Source: Ceratotherium simum simum (taxonomy: Eukaryota > Chordata > Mammalia > Perissodactyla > Rhinocerotidae). Taken from it: a DNA stretch of 64,000 nt. This document shows, one piece after another, positions 12,321 to 26,376 of the stretch. The notes beneath the pieces were generated by a model, which saw only the letters and a list, made by a program, of their open reading frames with translations, had not been told where the DNA came from and did no database searches. The stretch is taken from contig NW_004454179.1 of the NCBI RefSeq assembly GCF_000283155.1, forward strand, positions 5,345,443 to 5,409,442, in the 5' to 3' direction. Numbering within the stretch: position 1 is the first letter of the stretch; each line of letters begins with the position of its first letter. A program made the position numbers and the translations under genes.

Positions 12321-12690
12321 CTAAAAACAACAGAAGTTAAAAGTTAAAGCAAAATTTTCATATAAATCTATAGTTGACTGTTTAAAATAATTGAAAAATG
12401 TAGACTTCTAAGATTTTTTAGTATAAGAACTATCTGGACATGCCATCACTACTATCAACTCAACATACCTAAAATAAAATTTATTCTGTTTCTTCAAACA
12501 AAACTATCTAGTCCAGTCCAATTTATTTATTAATTTCCCCCAAGTATTCTCCTATTTACATCATCTTCCAAATAAGAGCCACAAAGTAATTCGCAATAAG
12601 GAGGTCATTTAAAAATAACTTTAAATTGTAATTGAGCTCTCATTGTGGATACTTTCTCATGATGCCCACAGGACACTGAGCAACATAATA
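12321..12690. other. Start of intron 3 side, no feature seen
   Basis: Unique AT-rich sequence directly upstream of exon 4, including the polypyrimidine tract for its acceptor. No repeat recognised. Confidence 0.5.
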
Positions 12691-12699
12691 AAAAAACCA

Positions 12700-13215
12700 G
12701 GAGACTTGAAATCATATTTTACAAAACAGTTGAAAAAAGTCCGATGTGCTCTCCTTGAAGAAGAGAACAATAATGAGAGAAATCGGAGTTACACTCAGAT
12801 AATTGAAAAAACATGTTATAATGTTGGAAACAGGCTTCCTAAATGTAATAAGGAATATGACTCCATTTTTTGGTGTTTGGCTGCTGACTGCTTTTAAACC
12901 TCCCCTTTTCTTCTGCTCATATCTGCACAAGCTGATAAAAAAGCTCAAGTGCTCCCTCCTTTGGCACAAGCAGGAAGTTTGAACCACTCAGCCCTGGCCT
13001 GTACATGGGAACACTCACCTCCACCCCACCCCCTAACCACCATGAAAACCTCAAGCCAGTATCCTTTCCCTGCTCTCTCAAGTTGTCTTTGGATCTGCTT
13101 AGGAGCAACCCTATGCTTCACAGAAAGCCTCGTTATGTGAGTAATAAACTTTTTCATATCTGATTGGGGTGTGTGTGGCACCATCCAGCCTCTGTGAGAG
13201 GACCACTACAACACA
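12700..13215 (+). repeat. Candidate solo LTR of an endogenous retrovirus
   Basis: A GC-shifted block of about 0.5 kb contains an AATAAA signal (13143-13148) followed by a GT-rich stretch and a short tail, the pattern of an LTR 3' half (R-U5). Ends and target duplication are not resolved. It lies in intron 3, antisense to the gene. It could be another repeat type. Confidence 0.35.
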
Positions 13216-13284
13216 ATAATTGCAAAAGGAATAAACTTAGCAGGGATCAAAAAGTAAATATTACAAAGAAAAAAGGTTCTTCTC

Positions 13285-13440
13285 AACATGTGGAAGAAAC
13301 TTCCAACAGTTAGAGTTATCCAGTAATGGAATGGGTTACCCCAAGAATGTGAGGTCCCCATAGCTAGGCGGAATCAAGCCAAGTCTGGGTGATCATAGGT
13401 CAGGAGCTGAGAAAAGGTCATATTCACTATGGGAAAAGAA
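13285..13440 (+). repeat. Ancient repeat of unassigned family
   Basis: The block around AATGGAATGGGTTACCCCAAGAATGTGAGGTCCCC resembles a dispersed ancient mammalian repeat with a 'TGGAATGGGCTGCC...GTGAG' consensus. The family is not assigned. Confidence 0.3.
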
Positions 13441-14334
13441 GAATCAGTTCATAATAAGTTCTGCTTGAAATACAAATTAAGTGCATAAAATCATTTCCCA
13501 GATTATATGTATCAATCCAATATTTTTTACTTACTAACTCTTTTCCCAAATTTTATTCTAAGAAACTACTGAGAGATATGTAGTTATTAATACGAATTGT
13601 ATTTTTTATGTTAAAGCAACAAAGAACTGAAAACAGTCGATCTCACCGAAAATGAAAGACTGGTCAAATAAACTATGGTACATGCAAAACAATGGAATAC
13701 TGTACTATTTCATTAGTAATGTACTTGACAAACATTTAAAAACTAAACATGTGGAAATATTTATTTAATATATTAAATTTGAACATAAGGTTATGAAACA
13801 AAATACCCAGTATAAGCCTTGTGTTCTTATCTCTTCTTTGCCAGTTCGCCCACCCAATCCTAGATAATATGCATCAAAAGTACACACGATGTTCATTGAT
13901 ACTCTACTGCCATTTCCAGAAATTTATTCTAAGGGAGAAACCAAAATCATGCAAATATTGGTAATAATGGCATTTTTTAATATTAATATCATAAAAAAGC
14001 AAATCAACCTATCTAGACAATAATATAACATTAGTTAAAAAATACAATTAACCATATAGAGTATAGTATTATTAAGTCAATTATGTTCTTAAAAATTTTT
14101 AAATATTGAGGTTAAAAAACCATACATATCTTATGCTCCAGATCTCATACCTTCTCTGCCAAGTCTTCTGCCCACCCCTTTCTTCTCCACCCACCTCCCA
14201 GTCCTGCCTGTGCATATACACACTGAGAACATTTGTGCTACTGTAGCTCCCTGCCTCACACACATTCTCATCCAAGTGAGCTGTAATACATCCGTATGCC
14301 CTTGGTGTGAATTCTTCCACTGAAGCACCAATGC
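13441..14334. other. Intron 3 interior with L1-like scraps
   Basis: ACTATGGTACATGCAAAACAATGGAATACTG at 13673 onward is the kind of 3'-region block found in old L1 copies. The rest is unassigned. Confidence 0.3.
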
Positions 14335-14450
14335 TTTTTCTCCCAAGTTTTGTTGAGATATAATTGAAACGCACTGCTGCATAAGTTTAAGGGGCACAGC
14401 ACAATGACTCAGCGTATATTGTGAAATGCTTGCGATGTTTCTCAAAAAGT
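14335..14450 (-). repeat. Old L1 3'-end fragment
   Basis: TTTTGTTGAGATATAATTGAAACGC followed by an ACTCAGCGTATATTGTGAAATG block resembles the reverse of an old L1 3' end. It is short and decayed. Confidence 0.35.
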
Positions 14451-14474
14451 CACTAGAGAAATTACTTAGTTTTT

Positions 14475-14880
14475 CAAACTACTGTGGCCAAACCTACTAG
14501 CTGGTGACCAAAATCCATGTTCACATCTTCCTCCTGTGCACACAGATAAGCACAGTTCCCATCTCCTCTTACAGTTAGGTGTGGCCCTGTGACTGAGTTA
14601 CAGCTCATGGAAGGTGAAAGAAGTTTTGTGAGCCACTGCCATGCCTGGCCTATTAAAAGCACTATTTGCTCTTTTCCTTGTTCTTTGCTCCTCCGCTACC
14701 ATGCAAAGAAACAAATCCTGGGAGACACTGGATGCCATATGTTACACATCAAAGCCCTTATCAACCTGGTGCCTGAAAAAGGGGTTTTTCCCACTTCACC
14801 TCTTACTACTGTTACGTGAGCAAAAAGTAAACTTCTGTTGTACTTGAGCCATCATATCTCTCTGTAGTTTACTTGTAATA
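14475..14880 (+). repeat. Unassigned dispersed repeat (copy 1)
   Basis: It has a GGCCCTGTGACTGAGTT-like front, a middle with TGCCATGCCTGGCC, and an end GTGAGCAAAAAGTAAACTTCTGTTGT...TGAGCCA. This is the layout of a common ancient mammalian repeat ending AATAAACTTxTxTTGT...TTAAGCCA. Similar layouts occur at 16890-17290 and 60190-60530. The 3' edge lies about 50 bp from exon 3. Confidence 0.35.
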
Positions 14881-14931
14881 GCATTTAGTCTACCCAAATT
14901 ATTACTGTTAATTACATGAAGAAATACACAC

Positions 14932-15081
14932 CATTGGTTTTTTTTAATGCTTCCACCAGACACAAGGCTTCCTCTTGAATTCTGTCTTCAACAGTCTTCT
15001 TCCCCACCCCCATATTCCGTAAAACCATGAGGGTGAAACGCCGGGTTTTCTTCCATATTTCTCCACTGCTGAAAACTATTC
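14932..15081 (-). CDS. CYP2C: CYP2C exon 3 (residues 111-161)
   Basis: The 150-bp exon encodes the C-helix. The WxxxR motif (WKKTR, residues 120-124) that hydrogen-bonds the haem propionate is intact, followed by the RRF and LRNMG segments and the EDRIQEEA helix typical of CYP2C. Splice sites are GACAG at the acceptor and GTGTGT at the donor. The donor is not the strongest consensus but is a valid GT. The reading frame continues into exon 4 as LKKTNASPCDPTF. Confidence 0.95.
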
Positions 15082-17639
<2,558 letters not shown>

Positions 17640-17936
17640 AAACCTACTTTTACCTGCATTTTGTTTGGTTCATGCTTAATCATTCTTTAGATCTCAGCTC
17701 CATCTTTACTTTCTCAGAGAAAATTTTGCTGACTGCTCTTCTCAATCCTATTCCTGCAAGCTACATAACTTCTTTCTACCATGTCACTGTCACATGGTTT
17801 GTAATCATATACTTATTTCCACGACTGTTTCATAAATACACGCCTTCACTTTATAGGGTAAGTTCCATAATTACAGGGTCTTTTTTCTCATCCACCATTG
17901 AAACTCTGCAGCATTTAACATAGCGCCTAATGCAAA
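17640..17936 (+). repeat. L2 LINE 3' end, left part
   Basis: The sequence follows the L2 3' end: TAAGTTCCATAATTACAGGGTC near 17860, then ATTTAACATAGCGCCTAATGCAAA. It resumes after the retrovirus as GTAAGCATTCAATAAATTGTTGAA at 25624. The element was therefore split by the retroviral insertion. Confidence 0.7.
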
Positions 17937-18450
17937 TGAGACAGAATAGGGATGGGACTCTGCCCCTCACCCTTTGCCACCAGATCCCGCACCTCCCAGC
18001 TCAGCTATTTTGGGAGTCGAGATAAGCTACCTTCCAACCACAAAACTTCCCCGATGCAATCAACCCCGACTCTGCAGGTGCGCAAAGCCTGGAGAGGACC
18101 GCTAAATGATCTTCTTGGGGTGGCGGTGGTGAGCAACTCTGCCATGCTAGACCTATCGGGCAGGCGCAAGGACCGCAATGAGGGGGCAACTGCACCCGCA
18201 GTTGACACAATCAGGAAGAGGGAAGCAGAATGCCTCTGGAGGTAGAGAATCATGACACCAGTCCACTCCCTTCACCCCATAAAAGACTCAGGACGGCTCA
18301 CTTCAGGGAGCCAGATAGAGAACCACTTCTCCTCTGCTGTCTCCCTTGTGCTCATGCATAATCCCCCAGTAAAATCTTGTCTGAGACTTTGGTTTGGCAT
18401 CTAGTCAATTTCCTTTACATAGAAAGCCTAAGATCCTAGGGTCAGTATCA
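17937..18450 (+). repeat. 5' LTR of the endogenous retrovirus
   Basis: It runs from TGAGACAG to a CA end (…GTCAGTATCA) and aligns along its length with 25111-25619. A CATAAAAG TATA-like box is at 18278-18285 and an AGTAAA polyadenylation signal at 18368-18373, followed by TCTTGTCTGAG, giving a plausible U3-R-U5 order. The primer-binding site should follow at about 18451; I could not match it to a tRNA. Confidence 0.85.
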
Positions 18451-19417
18451 TTCTTATCTACCACGAAGGGACCCCACCAGGACGTTTCCCCAGAAGGGAC
18501 CCTGAGGGGCTGACATGACTGCTGGACACGATTCCTTCACAGCTGATGAGTGGCCACCTGAACCTTTGTTTCAGCATCATTGCAATGAGTGAGTCTTCCT
18601 CTGGCCTGCCGGGGGTCGCCCCTTGCATACTCTCAGACAATGTTTTCTTCTTTCCTTTATTCTGTCTCTCCTTCTTTTCTCTTTGTCCTGGTATCATTGG
18701 TAAGAGCCACCTGAATAGACATCTGTGAATGATGAACTGAAACGGTGGGCTCCCCAAGCCTGATCAACATGGTGGGTCATGAGCTGGATGCACCTCCCCA
18801 CTAGCCCTTTGTAGGCTTGGAGGCCTTTCAGGTGGTGGGCGGGTTGCACCTCTCCACCAACTTCGGTATTCTGGAATAGGAAGCCTTCCTTGGTATTCTG
18901 GCTAACCAGTGTCTTGTCAGTTTGTTTGATACTCCTCAGGATTTTTCCACCCTATGCTCCCACGCTGGGGAAGAATTGTCTAATCTCTTCTGTCATATTT
19001 CTGACCACTCCTGTAGACCAGAAGGATCCCATTGCTGCCTGTGTGAAAAATGGTTAAATCATACGTGGGTTTGGGCCCTCTACAGCCTGAAATGCCAGTC
19101 TTCTCACTCTTTATTTGTCTTGTAAACACCTTGTCTCTTGTTTCTCAGTCGAGAGGGAATTCGGTCTTGATATAAGTAGGACCTGGTCTTGGTGTAAGGT
19201 AGAGGAAATCAAAAGGACTATTGAGGTTCGGTCCCAGTGGTCCTCGAATCTGCCTCCCTCTCTGCCCTTGTCTGTCTTTCCTTCCTCTGTTGTTTCTATT
19301 CACGTGCCATTTGGGATCTAGAATGGTCTTATACCCATATAGACCATCCATCCTGAGGTTTACATCCAGCCTCAGGATCTCTGATTATAGGACATAAGAT
19401 TTATCAATGACCTAAAC

Positions 19418-20765
19418 ATGGGAAATGCCATCTATGATGTCCCAAAGAACTCCCCCTTGGGATGTATCATTTCTAATTGAGACCAAGTCAAATTATATAG
19501 TGTTAAAAAGAAAAAGCTGATATTCTATTGTAACGTTGCCTAGCCCCAATATGAGCTAGGGGACCAAGAACTTTGGCCTGAAAACTTCGGTTCCCTCAGC
19601 TACAATACCATCTTTCAGTACGACCTGTTTTGTAAATGGGAAGGGAAATGGAGGAGATCCCCTATGTGTAGGCCATTATGAAACTATGCCAAGATCCAAA
19701 GCTGAGAGAGTCTTGCTGGGTGGCCTCGATTTCTAGACGTCCCCACCCTCGCCCCACAAGGAATCCAAACCAGGCTTGCTAAATGATCCCCTTTTTCAGC
19801 TAACTTACCCCAGTGCAGCCCAATCCCTGTGTCTTCCTCTGCCCCTGGGCCCCCACATTTTCCCTGCCAAGGCCCCAAGGGAATGGTGCCCCCAGTGCCG
19901 TCTCAGATGGGATTATGATCAGGTACCAAGCTGTCAACCTCCTTTGCCTCACTGACAGCCCAGGGTTGTTTTCATCTCTGGGAGGTAGCAGATCGGAATG
20001 GGGGAATTACCAGGGTACATGTTCCTTTTCCCGTGGGGAATCTGGGCTGTGCAAAGAAAAGTTTGGTATACCTTGAGAAGATCCAGATAAATTCTGGAAC
20101 AAATTTGTTAGACTGAGTCTGACATTATCACTAACCTGACAGGACATTACTGTCATCTTGGCCCACTGTTGCACCTCTGAGGAAAAGGACCACATACAAA
20201 TGAAGGCTAGAGAATATGCTGACAGTTTAATGGCCACAAACCCCATGCCACTATGTCTTTCAGGCAGAGAGGATGCAGTCCCTGGGCAAGATCCTCACTG
20301 GGCTTATGAGGAACTGTTGACGGGGCTAGTATGGGACACTATGTTACCTGCTTGGCAGAAGGGATGAAAAAGTGTATAATAAAGCCTGGAAATTATAATC
20401 AGGTGAGGGAAGTTACTCAGAAAAGAGACAAGAACCCAGTGGTTTTCCTAAGTTGAATAATGGAGGCTTTTAGAAAATATACCAACTCTGACCCAGAGTT
20501 GGCAGAGGAAAGAGCTTTGCTTGCCATGCACTTCATTATCTGGTCCGTCTCGGACATTAGAAGGAAGTTACAAAAATTGGAGGCAGGACCCCAGACCCCA
20601 CTGTCAACCTTGGTGGAGGAGGCCTTCAAGGTCTATAACAATAGGGACAGAGCAGAGGAGGCTAATAAAGATAGGATATTGGTTAAGAAAACACAGCTTT
20701 TGGTTGCCGTGATTCATCAACCACCTAAGGGTGACCCCAGGAGGCCCAGAAGACCAGACAATTGA
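19418..20765 (+). pseudogene. Decayed retroviral gag (matrix to capsid)
   Basis: The likely start is the ATG at 19418, followed by Gly and Asn, the context for N-terminal myristoylation of a matrix protein. An in-frame TGA appears at codon 21 (19478-19480), so this copy cannot make Gag. A second readable segment, 20460-20765, has the character of a capsid C-terminal region: an acidic helical run (SDPELAEERALLAMHFI) and a charged tail (YNNRDRAEEANK). Frames change between the two parts. Class I endogenous retroviruses carry this arrangement; assignment is by pattern only. Confidence 0.6.
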
Positions 20766-21428
20766 AGGGAGAGATGCAGCCTCAGGTGGAACCAATGTGC
20801 ACACTGCAGGAGGGAAGGATGCTGGAAAGAGGAATGTCCCAATCGTCCTCAAGCAGGACGACCAAGGGGCTGTCTTGGTCAACCTCCCCTCTGTGCCAGC
20901 CTCTCAAATGAGAGGCAAGCACTCAATGATTGATGAGGCGGGAGAGTCCACCTGGCTCCAACATCAACTTGCTCCATCACCATCACCCCAGGGGAGCCTG
21001 GGATCACGTAGGAAGACTGAGTTCTTTGTGGACAGTGGAGCCACCTACTCTGTCCTGACCAAGCCTATCTGCTGCATCTCCAATTGTGACTGCATGGTAA
21101 CGGGGATAGACAGATGGCCAAGGGCAAACAGTTAACTTTCCCCCTTACTTGCAAGGCCAGGTCCACTGCCATCACCTACTCATTCCTCTATGGCCCCGAA
21201 TGCTCCATCCTTTTGCTAGGTAGAGACTTATTAACCAAATTAGGAGCCACTGTTTCTCTAGAGAAGGACAGAATTCAGGTTCTACCCATTTCCCTTATCT
21301 CAAAGAGCTTGCAAACTCTCCAGGGACTATCTAGCCCATCACTAATTCCTAGGACTGAAGGAAAAAAAAATGAAAAAGAAAAGATAAGTGGCCATGAGTG
21401 CACCCTCGCCAAAAATCCAGCAACTTGA
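20766..21428 (+). pseudogene. Retroviral nucleocapsid and protease remnant
   Basis: At 20796-20837 a single zinc-knuckle-like motif is spaced C-x2-C-x4-C-x4-C, with Cys at the place where His is usual. At 21031-21042 the aspartic-protease active-site motif DSGA is present, preceded by FFV. A frame change follows near 21110, and the second part (21114-21270) ends with the LLGRDLL segment common at the protease C-terminus. No reverse-transcriptase motif follows. The protease is split between two frames and is not functional. Confidence 0.65.
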
Positions 21429-24100
21429 GTGTCTTCTCCACAATTATTAGCAAAAAGGCTTAAAACAAAATTTGGATTCATAACCAGGAAGCCTTGAATT
21501 ACTCTACTTGATTCATGGCAGTAATTTTAAAACAATAGCTGTGGAGTCTCTGTGTATGTGTGCCTATATGTATGTTATACATGTGTGATATTTTATCTCC
21601 AGAAGGTATAATTTCTAAAGAGCTCTATTCAATTGGCTTAATGTAAGCAGTTATATTAATTATTTTTAAATATAATAGAAACTCACCCAAATGTCTTTCA
21701 AGTTAACATGATATAAATTAATCTTTGGTAACTAAAATTTTATTTAAGATTGTTGGTTTGATTAAAATGGACATGTCCTCAGTCATCAGCATTGGATATC
21801 ATGCAGACATGCAGTCTTTATTCTACATTTATTGGTCAAATAAGCTGATGTTATATCTATTACAAATCTGGATAGCAAAAACAATAACTTAAGATTATAG
21901 CCAAATTTGTCAAGTGTCTCATGAAGTTTTAGGCAATCTAAATAATTATTGGGAATGAGTAAACTAAATAGATGTGAAAAAGATGAAAGTGTCGGGTGAC
22001 TTTTTATGTGTTAAGGCGTTTGTATTTATTATCACTTCCAAAATCTCTCTGGTAACTTGAAACTTTGAAGTTTCGCTAGGTGAAATTAAATGATCAAATA
22101 TCCATTGAATATCTGGGTCATTTTTCAAATAAGATAAAATACTGAAATATTATCGATAAACATGATTAAGTTTATCTACTTTTGGTTTCTTATTACAAAG
22201 AAACTAAAAGATGTTTGGGTCTATCTGTAAACATGTCTTGTATTTTATTAAAAGATTGTACTGTGAAGTAACATATGTCTAGAAATTATGAGAAGTATTT
22301 AGAATGCTAATGTAAAAGAAAATTCTTAGTTGCTTACTTCTTAGTTTTCACTACAAATAAAGATCTATAAGAGTCAAGAATTCTAATTAATATATGTGAT
22401 TAAAGCTACTAAAATTTAATAAGGAAAACATCTTTGTATTCAAGGAAAGTAAGATGTATGTTTTCAATGAACACAGTATAAATTATGGAAATATTTTTGG
22501 TTTTTTCTGGGTTTTTTTTTGGGGGGGGTGAGGAAGATTGGCCCTGAGCCAACATCTGTGACCATCCTCCTCTACTTTGTTTGTGGGACACCACCACAGC
22601 ATGGCTCGTGAGTGGAGTAGGTCTGCACTCAGAATCGTAACCCATGAACCCAGGCCACTAAAGCAGAAGGGGCAGAACCTCAACCATTTTGCTATGGAGC
22701 CCAGCCCAAGAATGGAAATATTTCTGTTTGTTTTGTTAAGAAAGATAAATTTGTCCTAAAGCACTAAAAGGGAAAAAAAGAAGGTATGGGACAAATTCTA
22801 AATGTAAAAAGAAAGTTATTGAAGGTTTGTGGATGAGGAGAACTAAAAAGAGTTTTATGCATGGTCAAGTTGGTTAAGATTGAAGTAAATCTAATTAAGT
22901 AAATGAGTTTTAATGTCAAAAGTAAGCTTGTACAAACTTAGAATTTGGTTTTCTCTCTTTTAAAAGGATAATTTTCTTGAACTTTTAGTCTGCTCTTTAT
23001 AAAGAGATTATGAAATCTTTTTTTCTTTGAGTAACCTACCAGAAGGGTAGGGATTTTATGTTTTATCAAAATAAATTTCCTGTATTGCTTTTATCAGGTC
23101 TTTAATCACAGATGCTAAGGTTTTTCTTACAGCTATTTAATTTTATGCATTGGCCTGAAAATCTTTAATTGTTACTGTGGTTGAATAGATAACTAAGTAC
23201 TATTTCATAGAGACCTACGATATTATGTGGGTAAATGTTATTTATTTCTTTTTTTAAATATTATATAACATTCCTAAATTTCTGATCTCTCCTGGTTGTC
23301 AGCCGTATTTCTAGTTATTATCTTGAAGTGTTGCATGTCACAGAAATAGCCAAGGTTCTTTGACAATTGCCCTTTGGAGTCTTTTGTCATTTGCAGATAG
23401 TTACTGTATTACTCTCACGCTTTTGCAAATATTTTTCATCTTCAGAGAGATTCATGGAAAGGACTCTGACACTTACTCCTGAATACAGATTTCTAATAAA
23501 CTTTAAGATCATAAAACTGAACTGGGTAAGAAATGACAAAACTCTAACAAAGAAACTGATGACTTCATGTGACTGCTAACAGAAGATTAAAATCAAGAAT
23601 AGATTACACAGGACTGAATGAACTGATGAGGATGATTATAATTTTTATGAGTTATTTGAGATATTGCTGATTTCTTGATGTTTTATTTTTTCCAGATTTA
23701 AGGAAACCTTTTTCTCTTTTCCTTAAACTAGCTATGACTTATGCCAATTTGATAAAATTATACCTTCATAAGCAGAATTGAAACATTTATCTTTTTTTTC
23801 CCTAACTGACCCCTCCAGAATTTGGAAACTCTTAGTGAGTGAGTATTGCTTTCATGGCAATATGGTTATCTGCATGAGTTCAATAAGAATCTGTTCTCCT
23901 TATAACAGGACACAATTGGAAACATTGGTCATATTACCAAAGCTTTGACTGGAATATCATACTTGAGAGAAACATGCAGACTCAGATATGACAAGACAGC
24001 TTTTGAGGAATAACGGTTGAATTTATGGAATAAAACCACCTAGAAATATTGGTCTGGTACTTTGCTTACAGGGTCCCAGCAACATTGCCATATGAGTAAC
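21429..24100. other. AT-rich interior of the retrovirus, no pol recognised
   Basis: About 2.4 kb excluding the SINE, with no long frame on either strand and no reverse-transcriptase or integrase motif. Either pol has been deleted and replaced, or the family has a non-coding middle. Its origin is unknown. Confidence 0.45.
22500..22711 (-). mobile_element. ERE-type SINE inside the retrovirus
   Basis: In reverse it carries the ERE 3' block (GAGGAAGATTGGCCCTGAGCC) and the CACCACAGCATGGCT core and ends GGAGCCCAGCCC. A 15-bp target duplication is visible (ATGGAAATATTTTTG at 22485-22499, ATGGAAATATTTCTG at 22712-22726). It inserted after the provirus did. Confidence 0.8.
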
Positions 24101-25102
24101 TTCAATGAACAACTTCCTTGTACCTACCAGGTCACCTAATGGAAGGTACAAGGAACCTCAGGATATTTGGAAGTACCTCAAGAAAAGAGAGGAAACGACC
24201 CAAATCTATAGGTATTGCAGGCAGAGTCTGATGACAAGACCTTGACTTGGTTTTCCTGGCCTCAACAGGCCTTTGAAGTTCAATCTGAGATTCCTTATAA
24301 AAAGTTCCAGCAAAGCAGATTTGAAAGAGCCGACATAATCCATTGCTATTGTTGCTGTACTTATGTGAATAATTGGGCCAAATTTATTGAAACTAAACTT
24401 ATTTTGCCAACCAATGAGTCTTCATTGGCTATCTTTGGTAAAAATGAGGGTTTTTTTAGAGAGAAAAATTATGTTTCAATAGATACTACAGTACACATTT
24501 GTGGATATTAGGTTCTAGTTCTGATAATTGTCTTTGAGATTTTGTTTTATATCTGTTAACTGGGCTGGATCCTGAATTCTTCTAGTGTCCTGAAATATCT
24601 GGCTACAAATCTCCAAACTAACATTTTAAATTTTTTCCAACATTTTCATTTGGAATCATTGAGAACTGAACCTGCCCTTTTTCCTGATGTCTTGCAAACG
24701 GAAGCTGGAGAATGTGATGTAAACTTAAGAGAGATTCATGTCTGTTGCTGTGTAAGCCACTCATAAAGATACCTGGACAACTGATGACATCATCAGAGAC
24801 ACTTCAAATAGCAAAAGATGCTTCAACTCTGACATCTAGACATCCTTTGACTGGCTGCTCCCTGGGCTCAGAAACTGGTCTATAATTTGCTCCAAACATT
24901 AACCTTATTTTTGTTGTTAAATACCTGGTTACTTCCTTATACAATATAGGCCTAACTTTAGAGGCACACCTGCCTCACTGTCTTACTAAGAGACTGGTTC
25001 AATGAGATGGAACAACCGATACCGCTACTCAGCAGGAAGTAGCTCCGGAAGAGGAGATCACCAGTCCCTATCCCTTTAAGAATAAGGAGAGTAAAATCTC
25101 TC
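24101..25102 (+). pseudogene. Possible env remnant of the retrovirus
   Basis: A 98-codon open segment lies at 24215-24511, rich in aromatic residues with a cysteine cluster (HCYCCC). After further stops, a stretch near 24840-25000 reads like a transmembrane and cytoplasmic tail, just before the polypurine tract, where env ends in a provirus. The assignment rests mainly on position. It is fully broken. Confidence 0.35.
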
Positions 25103-25110
25103 AAGGGGAA

Positions 25111-25619
25111 TGAGACAGAATAGGGATGGGACCTGTCCCTCACCCTTCACCACCAGATAGAGCACCTCTCAACGCAGCTATTTTTGGAGTCAAGATAAGC
25201 TACCGTCCAACTGCAAAACTACCACCAAGCAGTCAACCCCGACTCCCGCATGCATGCAAAGCCTTGAGATTACCACTAGACACCTTCCTAGGGAGCCAGT
25301 AGTGAGCAACTCCACCATGTTACACCTACAGGGCAGGCGCAGGGACTGCAACCCTGATGGGGCATGTGCAGCAGAAACCATCAGGGAGACGGAAGCAGAA
25401 CAACTCAGGAGGCAGAAAATCATGATACAAGTATGCTCCCCTCACCCCATAAAAGACTCAGGATGGCTCTTTTCCGGGATCCAGACAGAGAACATCTTCT
25501 CCTCTGCTGTCTCTCTTGTGCTCGACCATAAGCCCCAGTAAAATCTTGTCTGAGACTTTGGTTCATCCTGTTGTCAATTTCTATTACACAGAGATCCTAA
25601 GAACCTAGGATTGGTATCT
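25111..25619 (+). repeat. 3' LTR of the endogenous retrovirus
   Basis: This is the partner of 17937-18450. It is preceded by a short purine run (AAGGGGAA, 25103-25110) acting as the likely polypurine tract. CATAAAAG is at 25448-25455 and AGTAAA at 25537-25542. The last bases read GGTATCT, so the right edge is uncertain by a few bases. Confidence 0.85.
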
Positions 25620-25800
25620 CAAAGTAAGCATTCAATAAATTGTTGAATATGTGATATACTCAAATAACCTGTGCAAAATTATTATTATTCACATTTTTAA
25701 GAAATGAGAAGTAAAGTTCAGAGAGATTTGAAAACTTGCCAAAGTTTTCAAGTGAGTTAACAAGTGGATGAGCTGGGATGATGATACAAGCTCTTTGAAT
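25620..25800 (+). repeat. L2 3' end, right part, followed by MIR relic
   Basis: GTAAGCATTCAATAAATTGTTGAA completes the L2 end interrupted at 17936. A block from about 25690 (AAGAAATGAGAAGTAAAGTTCAGAGAG... GAGTTAACAAGTGGATGAGC) follows the MIR core. The first four bases, CAAA at 25620-25623, repeat those at 17933-17936. Confidence 0.6.
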
Positions 25801-26376
25801 ATAGAGCCAAAAAAACAGGAAGAAGGAGCTTCCAGGGCAGTGCTCTGGTAACTAGCTGTCTCAGGGACGACAGATTTCAGATAATTCCTTCAAGATTTAG
25901 AGAGATATTGCTATAAAAATAGCTAGGAGTAGAGCAGTTCTTCACTCATTCATGGTGAAATTGTGATAGAAACTGTGAAATTTCCTGAATCTTTAGTCAT
26001 TGCCTTGACTTCAAATCAATGTATGTTTTTAGAAAAATTTTAGCCTTGTGACTCTGTAAATCAGTAGATCTTTTTCTTAATGGAAAGCCGTTTCATTGGC
26101 TTTAGAGTTCACCAAAGAATAAATACTATAAAAGGAACCCAGGTCACAGTATGGACAGAGAATTCCTTCTTCAGCAATTTTAACACCCATTTAATGGATC
26201 TCACTTTCTATGGCAGCCTTCTAGCTGGATACTATTTAAAATTGTGTCTGGGTGTCCAGTGGACATTTCCCTTAAAACCACTTTACAACATGGTGTCTGG
26301 GACTATATCATATTTCCATATAGAGCTGTCTTATTTACTTACTGCAAAAAATTAGAAGAAAATTAACCATACTTAC
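25801..26376. other. Intron 1, 5' part, no feature seen
   Basis: No repeat or coding signal recognised between the MIR relic and exon 1. Confidence 0.5.

Larger units (their letters stand above)
17937..25619 (+). mobile_element. Class I (gamma-like) endogenous retrovirus, defective
   Basis: A provirus of about 7.7 kb lies in CYP2C intron 1, antisense to the gene. Both LTRs begin TGAGACAGAATAGGGATGGG. Between them are remnants of gag (from 19418), nucleocapsid (20796), protease (about 20990-21270) and a possible env end (about 24100-25080). No reverse transcriptase, RNase H or integrase is recognisable. A CAAA duplication at 17933-17936 and 25620-25623 fits the 4-bp duplication of gamma-type integration. 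Stops and frameshifts run throughout and the two LTRs have clearly diverged, so it is old and cannot encode virus. An ERE SINE later inserted at 22500-22711. Confidence 0.85.

Noticed and set aside
17952..18253. Open frames of 82-97 codons on both strands
   Set aside because: They lie inside the 5' LTR and have no start context or homologous protein character; the same region of the 3' LTR has different frames.
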